Source: Primorskyibacter flagellatus
GTDB lineage: Bacteria; Pseudomonadota; Alphaproteobacteria; Rhodobacterales; Rhodobacteraceae
DNA: 64,000 bases
NCBI RefSeq assembly: GCF_900176485.1
Contig: NZ_FWYD01000004.1
Span: 229,965 to 293,964, forward strand
Direction: 5' to 3'
How positions within the stretch are numbered: position 1 is the stretch's first letter; every line of letters starts with the position of its first letter. Below are positions 57,204-64,000 of the stretch, piece by piece. Made by a program: the position numbers and the translations under genes. The notes beneath the pieces were generated by a model, which saw nothing but the letters and a program-made list of their open reading frames with translations, was not told the DNA's origin and searched no databases.

Positions 57204-57420
57204 CTACTTGGTCATAGGTGTTTTCCAGATCGGCGAACGGCAGGTACCGTCCGCCAACAGGGTCCAGATGCCGATGCGCCCAGCGACACCTAGAGCATCT
57301 TCGAGTTCATCCCCGAGGTAACGCACGGTGTATCGCACCTTCGTGTGACCAAGAAAAAGTCGCACAGCGCGAAGATGGCCCCACGCGAGATTTAGTCGCA
57401 ACCGTACCGGTGTCAGCCTT
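57204..57420 (-). pseudogene. Tyrosine recombinase (integrase) C-terminal remnant
   Basis: Minus-strand frame reads HLRAVRLFLGHTKVRYTVRY followed by LGDELEDALGVAGRI. This is the C-terminal catalytic block of phage/transposon tyrosine recombinases, containing the LGH and catalytic Tyr-Leu-Gly signature (TVRYLG). Upstream the frame runs straight into an 11-G tract and unrelated sequence, so only about 50 residues survive. It marks past insertion of a mobile element near the tRNA-Gly genes. Confidence 0.7.
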
Positions 57421-57431
57421 GGGGGGGGGGG
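57421..57431 (+). repeat. Homopolymer G11
   Basis: Eleven consecutive G on the plus strand at the broken end of the integrase remnant. Such tracts change length easily; here it lies outside any intact gene. Confidence 0.9.
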
Positions 57432-57486
57432 CCGGTTCACAAACGGTCCCTACTTACCATGTTTCATAGCCCCTCCCCCCATCAGG

Positions 57487-59136
57487 TCACCGTCTGCGTG
57501 CGGTGATTGTCGCACCGTTTGATGTAGTGAGAACCAATGCGCCGGTTTCATCCATTGAATAGCTTTCCACCATGGACAGGAAATCCAGCAAGCTACGCTC
57601 CTGGTTCATAAGTGCCTCAGGACAGGCCATCATCGTGGTGCCTGCCTGGTCTATCGCCAGTGCATCGCCGTCTTGCGTGTAGCTTGCGATCAGGCGGTTG
57701 CAGCCCGCATTCCCGGCCAGACGGCCATCCGGCATGAACAGCAGATTTGCCGGGCTATTGTCGATCACGCCCTTGCCGGCAATGTCCTCGATGTACCATT
57801 CGCGGCCCACCAGCTGGGCGGACCGCTCTTGCGCCATGAGGTAGTCGGCGACAGCTCGGTAGGCTGGCAAAGAAGTCGGATCGTTTGCCGCGTTCCCCGC
57901 GACAGGGTTTGAAGCGAAACGCACGATCACCATCTCGGCGGTCGGATCGACCCAGACCGTCTGGCCATGCACCCCGCGCGCAGCGAAGGCCCCGTGATCG
58001 TCATGGCTGAGCCACCACATGCCGCGATAGCTCCACCCGTCCAGCAGATCGTATCCGGCTTTCGCAAAAGCGTCCGTGTCGCCCCCCTGACGGATACGGG
58101 CGATGGCCTCGGCCGGGATAATCTGCTCGCCATCCCATTCACCCTCTTGCAGCACGAGTTGGCCGAAACGCGCCATGTCGCGCAGGGTCGCGTTGAACCC
58201 GCCACCGGCGAAGGGCGTGCCGATGGAATCGACGGTATAGAACGCCTCACGCTCCGCGCCGATCTTCGACCAGATCCGGTTGGACAGATAGTCGGCGGCA
58301 GAGACGCCTGTGGTCCGCGCGATCAGCCAGCCTGCCGCGTCCGAGTTCACGGTCTTGTAGCCGAACGCTTCGCCATGCTCGCCGTCTTTCTGAACGGTCT
58401 GGAGGTATTCAAAATAGCTGCGCGGTCCATCGTAGCCTTCCGGCTTTGGCAGAGGGCTTCCCGCTTCTGCATAGGTCCAGACCTCGGCCTCGGGATCGGA
58501 ATAATCCTCGGAGTAATCCAGCGCCGTGGTCATTTCCAATACCTGCCGCACGGTGGCATCACCGAACGCGCTTTGTTCCAGTTGGGGAATTATGTCACCC
58601 AGCAATGCGGTTTCATCCAGCTTGCCTTCCGCCACCAGTACTTCGGCCATCAGGCCGGTCAGGCTTTTCGTGACCGACATCGCCCCATGCAGCGTGTCGT
58701 CATTCAGGCATCCATCGTAACGCTCGTAGACAATCCGGCCTTTGTGCAAGACCAGAATGCCGTCGGTGTAGTTGGCATCGAAGGCGGCATCCCATGTCAT
58801 CGGGTCACCACCGCCCAGCGGCGTGAACTCGACCGCATCCAGACCTGCATCGAGATCAACAGGCAGATCGCTGACACCGCCATTTCCATTGCGGACCGCG
58901 ACGGTCGGCATCATCTCGCGGAAATGGCAGACCGTCCATCGCAGTTTCGGGAACGCAAAATAATCGGGATCGGTGAAGCGGATCGCCTTGTCCGCAGCCG
59001 GGGGAAACCCCTGCATCCAGCCAAGCGCCTCAGGCGTGGAGTCCTGCGCCGAAAGTGGGGTTTTGTCCTGCGCCATTGCGGCTCCTCCCAAGGTCAGGAA
59101 CAGCGTGAGACAGGCGCTCATAATGGGATTCATCAT
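57487..59136 (-). CDS. Serine hydrolase (class C beta-lactamase fold) fused to META domain
   Basis: Exported protein of 549 aa. Signal peptide (SACLTLFLTLGGAAMA), then a beta-lactamase/6-aminohexanoate-hydrolase-like domain with SxxK motif in GAMSVTKSLTGLM (about residue 175), LDYSEDYSDP and ARGVHGQTVWVDP. The last about 110 residues form a META (HslJ) domain: REWYIEDIAGKGVIDNS, LAGNAGCNRLIASY and TTMMACPEALMNQER. This fusion is uncommon. ATG 59136 has AAGGA four bases upstream. Followed upstream by a membrane-protein gene on the same strand. Confidence 0.88.
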   Translation of the reverse strand: MMNPIMSACLTLFLTLGGAAMAQDKTPLSAQDSTPEALGWMQGFPPAADKAIRFTDPDYFAFPKLRWTVCHFREMMPTVAVRNGNGGVSDLPVDLDAGLDAVEFTPLGGGDPMTWDAAFDANYTDGILVLHKGRIVYERYDGCLNDDTLHGAMSVTKSLTGLMAEVLVAEGKLDETALLGDIIPQLEQSAFGDATVRQVLEMTTALDYSEDYSDPEAEVWTYAEAGSPLPKPEGYDGPRSYFEYLQTVQKDGEHGEAFGYKTVNSDAAGWLIARTTGVSAADYLSNRIWSKIGAEREAFYTVDSIGTPFAGGGFNATLRDMARFGQLVLQEGEWDGEQIIPAEAIARIRQGGDTDAFAKAGYDLLDGWSYRGMWWLSHDDHGAFAARGVHGQTVWVDPTAEMVIVRFASNPVAGNAANDPTSLPAYRAVADYLMAQERSAQLVGREWYIEDIAGKGVIDNSPANLLFMPDGRLAGNAGCNRLIASYTQDGDALAIDQAGTTMMACPEALMNQERSLLDFLSMVESYSMDETGALVLTTSNGATITARRR

Positions 59137-59182
59137 CGTATCCTTATTTTTCCGTCGTGTTCCCGACAGGTTCATTTGCAGT

Positions 59183-59647
59183 TCAAGTTAGTCGGCTGGC
59201 GCGGATTGTCATGTAATTGACGATGCCCGCCACCAGTCCCGCGAGGACGCCAAGGACAATCACCGCCGCCGGCAGCGACACCGTCATCGTTCCCATTGCC
59301 CTTTGCCAGATCACCGCCCCCGTGACGCACAAGCCCAGCGCAAACATGCCATGCTTGAACGTCAGCCACAAAACCGAGGGGAAGAAGGGTTGCTTGGGCA
59401 CTTTCATCGTCATGTAGGCGACGACAGTCAGGATCATTGCCAGGGAAACAGCCAGCGGTACGGCCGAGCCGAAAACCGTGTGACTGTCATTCGTGATTCC
59501 ATCCACCGAAAGCGGAATGGTCGTGTTGCCCCAAAGAAAGTAGATCTGGATCGCGCCGTTGATGACTGCGTTTATGACGCCCGTCAAGATGGCACCTTGC
59601 AGGATCTTTTCGGTCGTGAGGATTGGGGTTGGATGAAATTGTGTCAT
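59183..59647 (-). CDS. Four-helix membrane protein, unknown function
   Basis: Protein of 154 aa. Hydrophobic segments: GAILTGVINAVINGAIQIYF, AVPLAVSLAMILTVVAYMTM, GMFALGLCVTGAVIWQRAMG and LPAAVIVLGVLAGLVAGIVN. A polar loop of about 25 residues lies between helices 1 and 2 (GNTTIPLSVDGITNDSHTVF). No known family recognised. It precedes the serine hydrolase gene by 46 nt on the same strand, so an operon is possible. Confidence 0.75.
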   Translation of the reverse strand: MTQFHPTPILTTEKILQGAILTGVINAVINGAIQIYFLWGNTTIPLSVDGITNDSHTVFGSAVPLAVSLAMILTVVAYMTMKVPKQPFFPSVLWLTFKHGMFALGLCVTGAVIWQRAMGTMTVSLPAAVIVLGVLAGLVAGIVNYMTIRASRLT

Positions 59648-59794
59648 GCTTTTTCCCTTGATTAATGCGTCTGCCTCTCCACACGGGGATCAAATGCGCG
59701 CCGAAAACATCAGTGCCGCAGATTTTGCCGCTGGAGCGCGAAAGGACCACATTGATCCCGGCGATCGGGCGTCCCTCGGTCTGGGATGCAAGAT

Positions 59795-60100
59795 TTATAC
59801 CGGGTGCTTTGTGCGCCCCGGTTCAGGCAAGCGAAGGCACGCCCGCACCACAGCAAGCGAGCGCCACGGTGAGGTGCCCACCGATATGTCTTGTACCGCG
59901 CATCGTCCAAGCGCCTCGTCTTCGCCGAACAGGCGAACGGTCGAGCCGCCGCCATGGATCTTGACGATCTGGCCACTCACCCAGCCGGCAGCGGGCAGCG
60001 TTTTTGCAATGCCCGCGCCAATATTTTGTGCGCCGCCCGTCAGGACAACATGGTGGTCGTCCATGTGGAAATCGGCGCATGCGTCAAACTTGTCGGTCAT
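59795..60100 (-). pseudogene. Short-chain dehydrogenase with internal deletion, copy 1
   Basis: Starts MTDKFDACADFHMDDHHVVL and TGGAQNIGAGIAKTL, the NAD-binding first 33 residues of an SDR, and then passes directly into AAGWVSGQIVKIHGGGSTVR, the C-terminal SDR motif normally about 200 residues later. The middle with the catalytic Ser/Tyr/Lys is gone, and the frame remains open. GGGAGTG lies before ATG 60100. It cannot be an active SDR. Confidence 0.7.
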
Positions 60101-60162
60101 TGTTTTCACTCCCGGTGAGTCCTGTGTGGCTTGCCCTCGCAGAGCGGGTGATGCCGCTCGGG

Positions 60163-60545
60163 TCAGTCCAGTTCCTGCACCCCGCCGCCAGAGACAGTCA
60201 GGATCTGACCGCTGATCCAGCTTGCAGCCGGCGAGCACAGGAACAGCGCGGCATTGGCCATGTCATCGGGTTCGCCCAGACGGTTGACCGGCGTGTGCGC
60301 CAGCATCGTCTTTTCAACGTCGTCGTTCAGCACGGATTTCAGCGCATCGGTGCGCGTGGCACCGGGGGCGACACCGTTCACACGGATGCCCATCGGCCCC
60401 AGATCAAAGGCGATATTGCGCACCAAATGGCTGGTCGCCCCTGGACCTGATCTGGTCAATCACCGCCTGCGCGGCCTATGCTTGCCCCCGCGCCGGTGAC
60501 GATGGCAACCTGCCCTTCTAGGGTGAAATTCGCTGGGTCATACAT
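60163..60545 (-). pseudogene. Short-chain dehydrogenase with internal deletion and frameshift, copy 2
   Basis: N-terminal piece MYDPANFTLEGQVAIVTGAG then ASIGRAGGD (60545-60456) ends at TGA. A second frame then reads SHLVRNIAFDLGPMGIRVNG, VNRLGEPDDMANAALFLCSP and ASWISGQILTVSGGGVQELD, the last 95 or so residues of an SDR. About 130 residues including the YxxxK site are missing and the frame is shifted. AAAGGAG precedes the ATG. It is of a different SDR type from copy 1. Confidence 0.75.
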
Positions 60546-60599
60546 TTCGATTGCTCCTTTGGGCTGATTGTCATGACGTTGTAATGTGTTGCAGGATCT

Positions 60600-61184
60600 T
60601 CACTTGGTGTCCGCCGGAGCAGGCCGATCCTCGCCGAGTGTGCGCAACCGGAAAGCCAGCATGATGAACAGCCCCCCGAATACGAGCGCCCAAATGCCGA
60701 TCAGCCAGACGAGCGACACCAGTCCTGCGCCCGGCATCGCAATCAGCAGACCGCCAAACAGGATCGACAGGACGCCGCCCAGACCGAGCAGCCATTCGCC
60801 CTCGATCTCGCGGCGCAGCTGGATCGCTGCGATAATGCGAAGAAAACCCCCCGCGATGGCCCAGCCAGCGATGAACATCAGCAGCACAAAGACGCTGATC
60901 CCCGGCATGAACAGCATCATCGCCCCGACGGCAACGCCAAGCACACCGTCCAGCAGCCACAGCCACCAACGGTCAAGCCGGTCCCGATACCGGATCGAGT
61001 CCACGATACCCAATATTCCGTCGATCAGCACATAGGCTCCGAAAATCAGAACCAGAACGGCCACGGTCAGCCCCGGCCATGCAAACGCGGCGACACCGAA
61101 CAGAAGCGCCGCACTGCCCCGAACCAGAAGCAGCCACCAATTGCGCTCCGGAAAACTCATGTAGTCTTGCATCTCTTGCTCCAT
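60600..61184 (-). CDS. HdeD/DUF308-family membrane protein
   Basis: Protein of about 194 aa with six helices in three repeats (WWLLLVRGSAALLFGVAAFA, LTVAVLVLIFGAYVLIDGIL, WLWLLDGVLGVAVGAMMLFM, ISVFVLLMFIAGWAIAGGFL, WLLGLGGVLSILFGGLLIAM, LVSLVWLIGIWALVFGGLFI). The pattern fits the HdeD acid-resistance family (DUF308). ATG 61184 or 61172; the latter has GGAG six bases upstream. Divergent from the winged-helix gene. Confidence 0.9.
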   Translation of the reverse strand: MEQEMQDYMSFPERNWWLLLVRGSAALLFGVAAFAWPGLTVAVLVLIFGAYVLIDGILGIVDSIRYRDRLDRWWLWLLDGVLGVAVGAMMLFMPGISVFVLLMFIAGWAIAGGFLRIIAAIQLRREIEGEWLLGLGGVLSILFGGLLIAMPGAGLVSLVWLIGIWALVFGGLFIMLAFRLRTLGEDRPAPADTK

Positions 61185-61386
61185 CTGACCTGTCCGACCC
61201 CTTGCCATTCCCGGTCGCTGATACGCGAACCGGACCGCAAGGGACGCACATGCGTCGTTCTGTTCGATAGGTCGCCCTGCCAGGCGATAAATACAACCGC
61301 TGCCGGTGACAGCGTTCCCCAGATCGGGTAATGTGAGCAACGGCGATGCCATTCGGGGCGATTTTTCAACAGGTTTCGGGGCAGGA

Positions 61387-61791
61387 ATGGGCGGCGAGGC
61401 TGATAAAATACCGACCCATGTGCGGGCTTTTTCAGAACTGCTGATCAAACTCCGGGCCGAACTGGGCAACGATCTGGATCTGGTGTTGATAATGGCGGTC
61501 ATTGCAGAGCGCCACTATGCCGGTTTTCCCCAGCCCAAGGCCCCGACCTCTGCCTCCGCGGCACCTGCCGGGACGCTCCCGACACCCGGTATCAATACCC
61601 ATTCGGTTGCGCTCTACGCAGAAATTCCCCGTGAAACCGTGCGCAGAAAAGTCGCAAAGCTTGTCGAGAAAGGTTGGGTGACCAGCGATGGACAGGGAAA
61701 CCTCACGCCCGCGCCGCAGGCGGCAAGCGATCTGGCAAAAGGCACTGCCGCGACCTTGAAGTATCTCGGTGCGATCACGCAAGGCAACTAG
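61387..61791 (+). CDS. Winged helix-turn-helix regulator
   Basis: Protein of about 134 aa. N-terminal helical part THVRAFSELLIKLRAELGND, then IMAVIAERHYAGFP, a Pro/Ala-rich linker, and a C-terminal winged helix: NTHSVALYAEIPRETVRRKV, then AKLVEKGWVTSDGQGNLTP. It resembles MarR/PadR-like small regulators. Start uncertain: ATG 61387 (MGGEADKIPTHV) is chosen; GTG 61306 and 61333 are possible. May regulate the divergent HdeD-like gene. Confidence 0.75.
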   Translation: MGGEADKIPTHVRAFSELLIKLRAELGNDLDLVLIMAVIAERHYAGFPQPKAPTSASAAPAGTLPTPGINTHSVALYAEIPRETVRRKVAKLVEKGWVTSDGQGNLTPAPQAASDLAKGTAATLKYLGAITQGN

Positions 61792-62465
61792 TCAGACATC
61801 AAGTTCGATTTTCAGGATCGTCGTCCGAACGCAGAAAAAACTTCATTGGGGGGTTCAAACAGCTGATCTCGACACGACACCCCCCGCACCGACAAGTAAG
61901 AGTATCACGGGCGGCACCGGTCGCTGGTGGACTGGCCGCACTTATGCGGCCTATCAGTTGTTGATGGGTTTTGTGGAACCAGCGAAAGCCACAAGGCTCT
62001 TGCCATAGCCAGAAGCAGATAGCCTTCGTTTCTCTGGAGGACTCGTCAAACGTTGAGGTGGCGTTGATGTAGAACACGCGGGCAAAATTTCGATTGATTG
62101 GCCTGGGGTTCATTCCTTTGTTATCGTTTATAAAGTTTGTTGCGAGTGCTCGAGTCGGACACGGTTTTGAAAATCTGTGCCGAACTCAAATTGCAAGACA
62201 GCGCGGTGCAACCAAGCCAAGACCTCCGCAAACTGCGCCATAAATCGCCCCCACCGAGGGAAGCACAAAAAGCTTGCCTAGAAGATTCCCTTTGCTGCCT
62301 CAGTCAGACCAGCGCTATTCACCGCTAGATCAGAAACCGCGCGCCGCAAGTAGCTGCAACAAATGCGCAGGGCGTTTCGCGGGCATTGACATCTGCCTGC
62401 CAAACGAAGCGAATGTTCCCGGACGGTGCGTTGCGCCATTGGATATCACTATGGTAAATCGCGTC
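61792..62465. other. Gene-poor region before the broken isomerase gene
   Basis: About 670 bases, AT-richer than most of the window, with short frames only. A minus-strand frame (61799-62113) begins INRNFARVFYINATSTFDES and CFWLWQEPCGFRWFHK, without recognised family or ribosome site; it may be an insertion-element scar. No gene is called. Confidence 0.45.
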
Positions 62466-63020
62466 ATGACAATCCCGAACACTCTGATTTGCAGTTCCCA
62501 CACGATCAGTGGCGTCCTGCCCGGAGCTGCGAAGCCTGCACGTCACAGGTTTTCCGATCGCGTCGCCGCCGCCGCGCATGCGGGATACACCGGAATGTGC
62601 CTGCATCTTCGGGACTATCGGGCACAGCGGATAGCTGGGTTTGGGGACACTGAAATGGCAGCTTTGCTGCGCGATCACGGCATGCAGAACATCTCGCTCG
62701 AGTTTCTGGCCAACTGGTTTCTAGAGCACGACACCGACGCACAGGAGGATGAAGCGACAACTTACGAAGCCGCACGCGCATTTGGCGCACATTCCGTTAA
62801 TGTTGGCGGGGATTTTCAGCAAATCGGCATACCGCCCGAGCAAATGCGAATACGCTTCGCCGCGCTTTGCGAACGCGCGGAACGGCATAACTTGAACGTC
62901 GCCTTGGAGATCGTTCCGTTCAGCAACGTCGCCACGCTTGAGACGGCGCTTTTCATCACGGACGGGATTGCCAACGCAGTGTCTGACGTCAGCACCTATG
63001 GGACAGATATGGCGATTTGA
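62466..63020 (+). pseudogene. Sugar-phosphate isomerase/epimerase, truncated by IS
   Basis: First about 171 residues of a xylose-isomerase-like TIM-barrel protein: TLICSSHTISGVLPGAAKPA, AAAAHAGYTGMCLHLRDYRA, ALLRDHGMQNISLEFLANWF and ERHNLNVALEIVPFSNVATL. At about 62979, after ITDGIANA, the sequence enters the left end of an IS3-family element and the frame runs on 13 codons to a stop. The metal-binding C-terminal half is missing from the window. Start codon is ATG 62466 or 62451. Confidence 0.8.
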
Positions 63021-63064
63021 ACAACGGAGGGTTTCTGGTTCATCGTAGCCTTTAAGGAGCGAAG

Positions 63065-63439
63065 ATGAACAAGAAGCCCGGAACATCGAAAGATGCAGCT
63101 GACAAGCTGGTCAAGAACATCCGCCGCAAGGCCCGTCAGACCTACTCGGCGGAGGAGAAGATCCGCATTGTTTTGGCCGGATTGCGCGGCGAGGAAAGCA
63201 TCTCGGCGTTGTGTCGCCGCGAGGGTATCTCTGACAGCCTGTATTATACTTGGTCGAAGGAATTCCTTGAGGCTGGAAAGCGTCGTCTTTCCGGCGACAC
63301 AGCGCGTCAGGCGACATCGCCTGAGGTGAAGGAGTTGCGATCTGAGGCCATGGCCCTGAAGGAATGCGTGGCCGACCTTACCCTTGAAAACCGTCTGCTC
63401 AAAAAAAGCATGACAGGGGCTGGGGAGTTCGAGGAATGA
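63065..63439 (+). CDS. IS3-family transposase OrfA
   Basis: Protein of 124 aa. Helix-turn-helix of the transposase_8 type: KARQTYSAEEKIRIVLAGLR, then GEESISALCRREGISDSLYY and TWSKEFLEAGKRRL, followed by a leucine-zipper-like region (LRSEAMALKECVADLTLENR, LLKKS). AAGGAG lies before ATG 63065. Its stop overlaps the orfB ATG (ATGA), so coupled translation rather than frameshifting may deliver OrfB. Confidence 0.9.
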   Translation: MNKKPGTSKDAADKLVKNIRRKARQTYSAEEKIRIVLAGLRGEESISALCRREGISDSLYYTWSKEFLEAGKRRLSGDTARQATSPEVKELRSEAMALKECVADLTLENRLLKKSMTGAGEFEE

Positions 63440-64000
63440 GGTATCCAGCAACCGAGAAACTGGAGATCATCCGCACGGTTGAGGGGTCACACCTGCCCAC
63501 AAAAATGACCCTTGATACGCTGGGTATCCCGCGCACCACATTTTACCGATGGTATGACCGCTACGTCGAAGGTGGCTTTGATGCCCTCGCGGATCGTTCG
63601 CCTCGGCCAAAGTCGGTCTGGAACCGCATCCCTGATGTCCGCCGTGACGACCTGATTGAGTTTGCGTTGGAGCATGAGGCACTGACCACACGCGAGCTGG
63701 CCGTTAAATATACCGATGAGAAGCGATATTTTGTCTCTGAATCATCGGTTTACCGCATCCTGAAAGCCGCTGATCTGATCACAGCACCAGACTATGTGGT
63801 GATCAAAGCGGCCGATGAGTTCACGGACAAGACCACCGCCATCAACCAGATGTGGCAGACTGACTTCACCTACTTCAAGATCATCGGCTGGGGCTGGTAT
63901 TACCTGTCCACCATCCTCGACGACTACAGCCGCTACATCATCGCCTGGAAGCTCTGCACAAACATGCGGGCCGAGGATGTGACCAGCACGATCGAGCTGG
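63436..64000 (+). CDS. IS3-family transposase OrfB, 5' part
   Basis: About 188 residues visible, cut by the window edge. N-terminal HTH_21 region (LGIPRTTFYRWYDRYVEGGF, then FALEHEALTTRELAVKYTDE) and the start of the rve/DDE integrase core: INQMWQTDFTYFKIIGWGWY with the first catalytic Asp and YLSTILDDYSRYIIAWKLC with the second. The last Glu lies outside the window. Confidence 0.9.
   Translation, partial: MRYPATEKLEIIRTVEGSHLPTKMTLDTLGIPRTTFYRWYDRYVEGGFDALADRSPRPKSVWNRIPDVRRDDLIEFALEHEALTTRELAVKYTDEKRYFVSESSVYRILKAADLITAPDYVVIKAADEFTDKTTAINQMWQTDFTYFKIIGWGWYYLSTILDDYSRYIIAWKLCTNMRAEDVTSTIEL

Larger units (their letters stand above)
62980..64000 (+). mobile_element. IS3-family insertion sequence, right end outside window
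   Basis: The left end begins TGTCTGACGTCAGCACCTAT at the break of the isomerase gene; orfA and orfB follow on the plus strand. The right end and any target duplication lie outside the window. The terminal sequence is a proposal from the breakpoint only. Confidence 0.75.

Noticed and set aside
61799..62113. Minus-strand 104-aa frame in the gene-poor region
   Set aside because: No domain, no ribosome site, and unusual residue content; more likely a scar of an insertion element.

Overview
The window reads as an ordinary chromosome segment of an alphaproteobacterium of the family Rhodobacteraceae (Roseobacter group), with a degraded accessory stretch at its right end. The assignment rests on the dusB(nifR3)-ntrB-ntrC-ntrY-ntrX-trkA-trkH-hfq-hflX gene order, the ispDF fusion, NtrC and NtrX proteins without a GAFTGA loop, paired DUF6456/DUF6477 genes, a non-pyrrolysine MttB protein, and high GC with many GTG and TTG starts. 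No tool was run: all product names are recognised by eye, and coordinates come from reading frames and start sites in the sequence.

Left part (1-13.2 kb): on the minus strand lies a nitrogen-regulation, potassium-uptake and RNA-chaperone cluster. It reads from dusB at 10.9 kb through ntrB, ntrC, ntrY, ntrX, trkA, trkH and hfq to hflX, which is cut by the window edge. Many junctions are 1-4 nt overlaps. Divergent from it is ispDF-pgpA-cinA (isoprenoid, phospholipid and NAD-salvage functions), also joined by overlaps.

Middle part (13.2-36 kb): a RatA/COQ10-type protein, hpt, cytochrome c' and a diheme cytochrome c, lipA, a peroxiredoxin with a perfect 18-bp palindrome upstream, and a divergent DUF6456/DUF6477 pair that may be a gafA-type gene-transfer-agent regulator locus. 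An orphan MttB-family methyltransferase follows, then a DUF2270 membrane protein that appears to start at ATT, guaA, a glycosyltransferase, a thioesterase, two cold-shock genes, an L,D-transpeptidase, a FAD oxidoreductase, tesA divergent from a YbbA/YbbP-type ABC exporter, and an inositol-phosphatase-family gene.

36-54 kb: an MltB transglycosylase, the gcvT-gcvH-gcvP operon behind a tandem glycine riboswitch, an NsrR-type Rrf2 regulator, gltX flanked by inverted copies of a dispersed repeat, and leuA behind a short ORF ending in a Leu run (a leu leader peptide) with an attenuator-like structure. Then come an exported protein of about 18 MORN repeats, glutamine-dependent NAD synthetase, a DAO-family oxidoreductase and a dCACHE/PAS histidine kinase with a FixJ-type regulator.

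Right part (54.9-64 kb): two tandem identical tRNA-Gly(GCC) genes open an accessory region. It holds a three-gene unit (exported protein, cupredoxin, ECF sigma factor) with overlapping ends, a tyrosine-recombinase remnant next to an 11-G tract, a serine hydrolase-META fusion, two SDR genes that both lost their middle, an HdeD-like protein and a winged-helix regulator. It ends with a sugar-phosphate isomerase gene cut by an IS3-family element that runs off the window.
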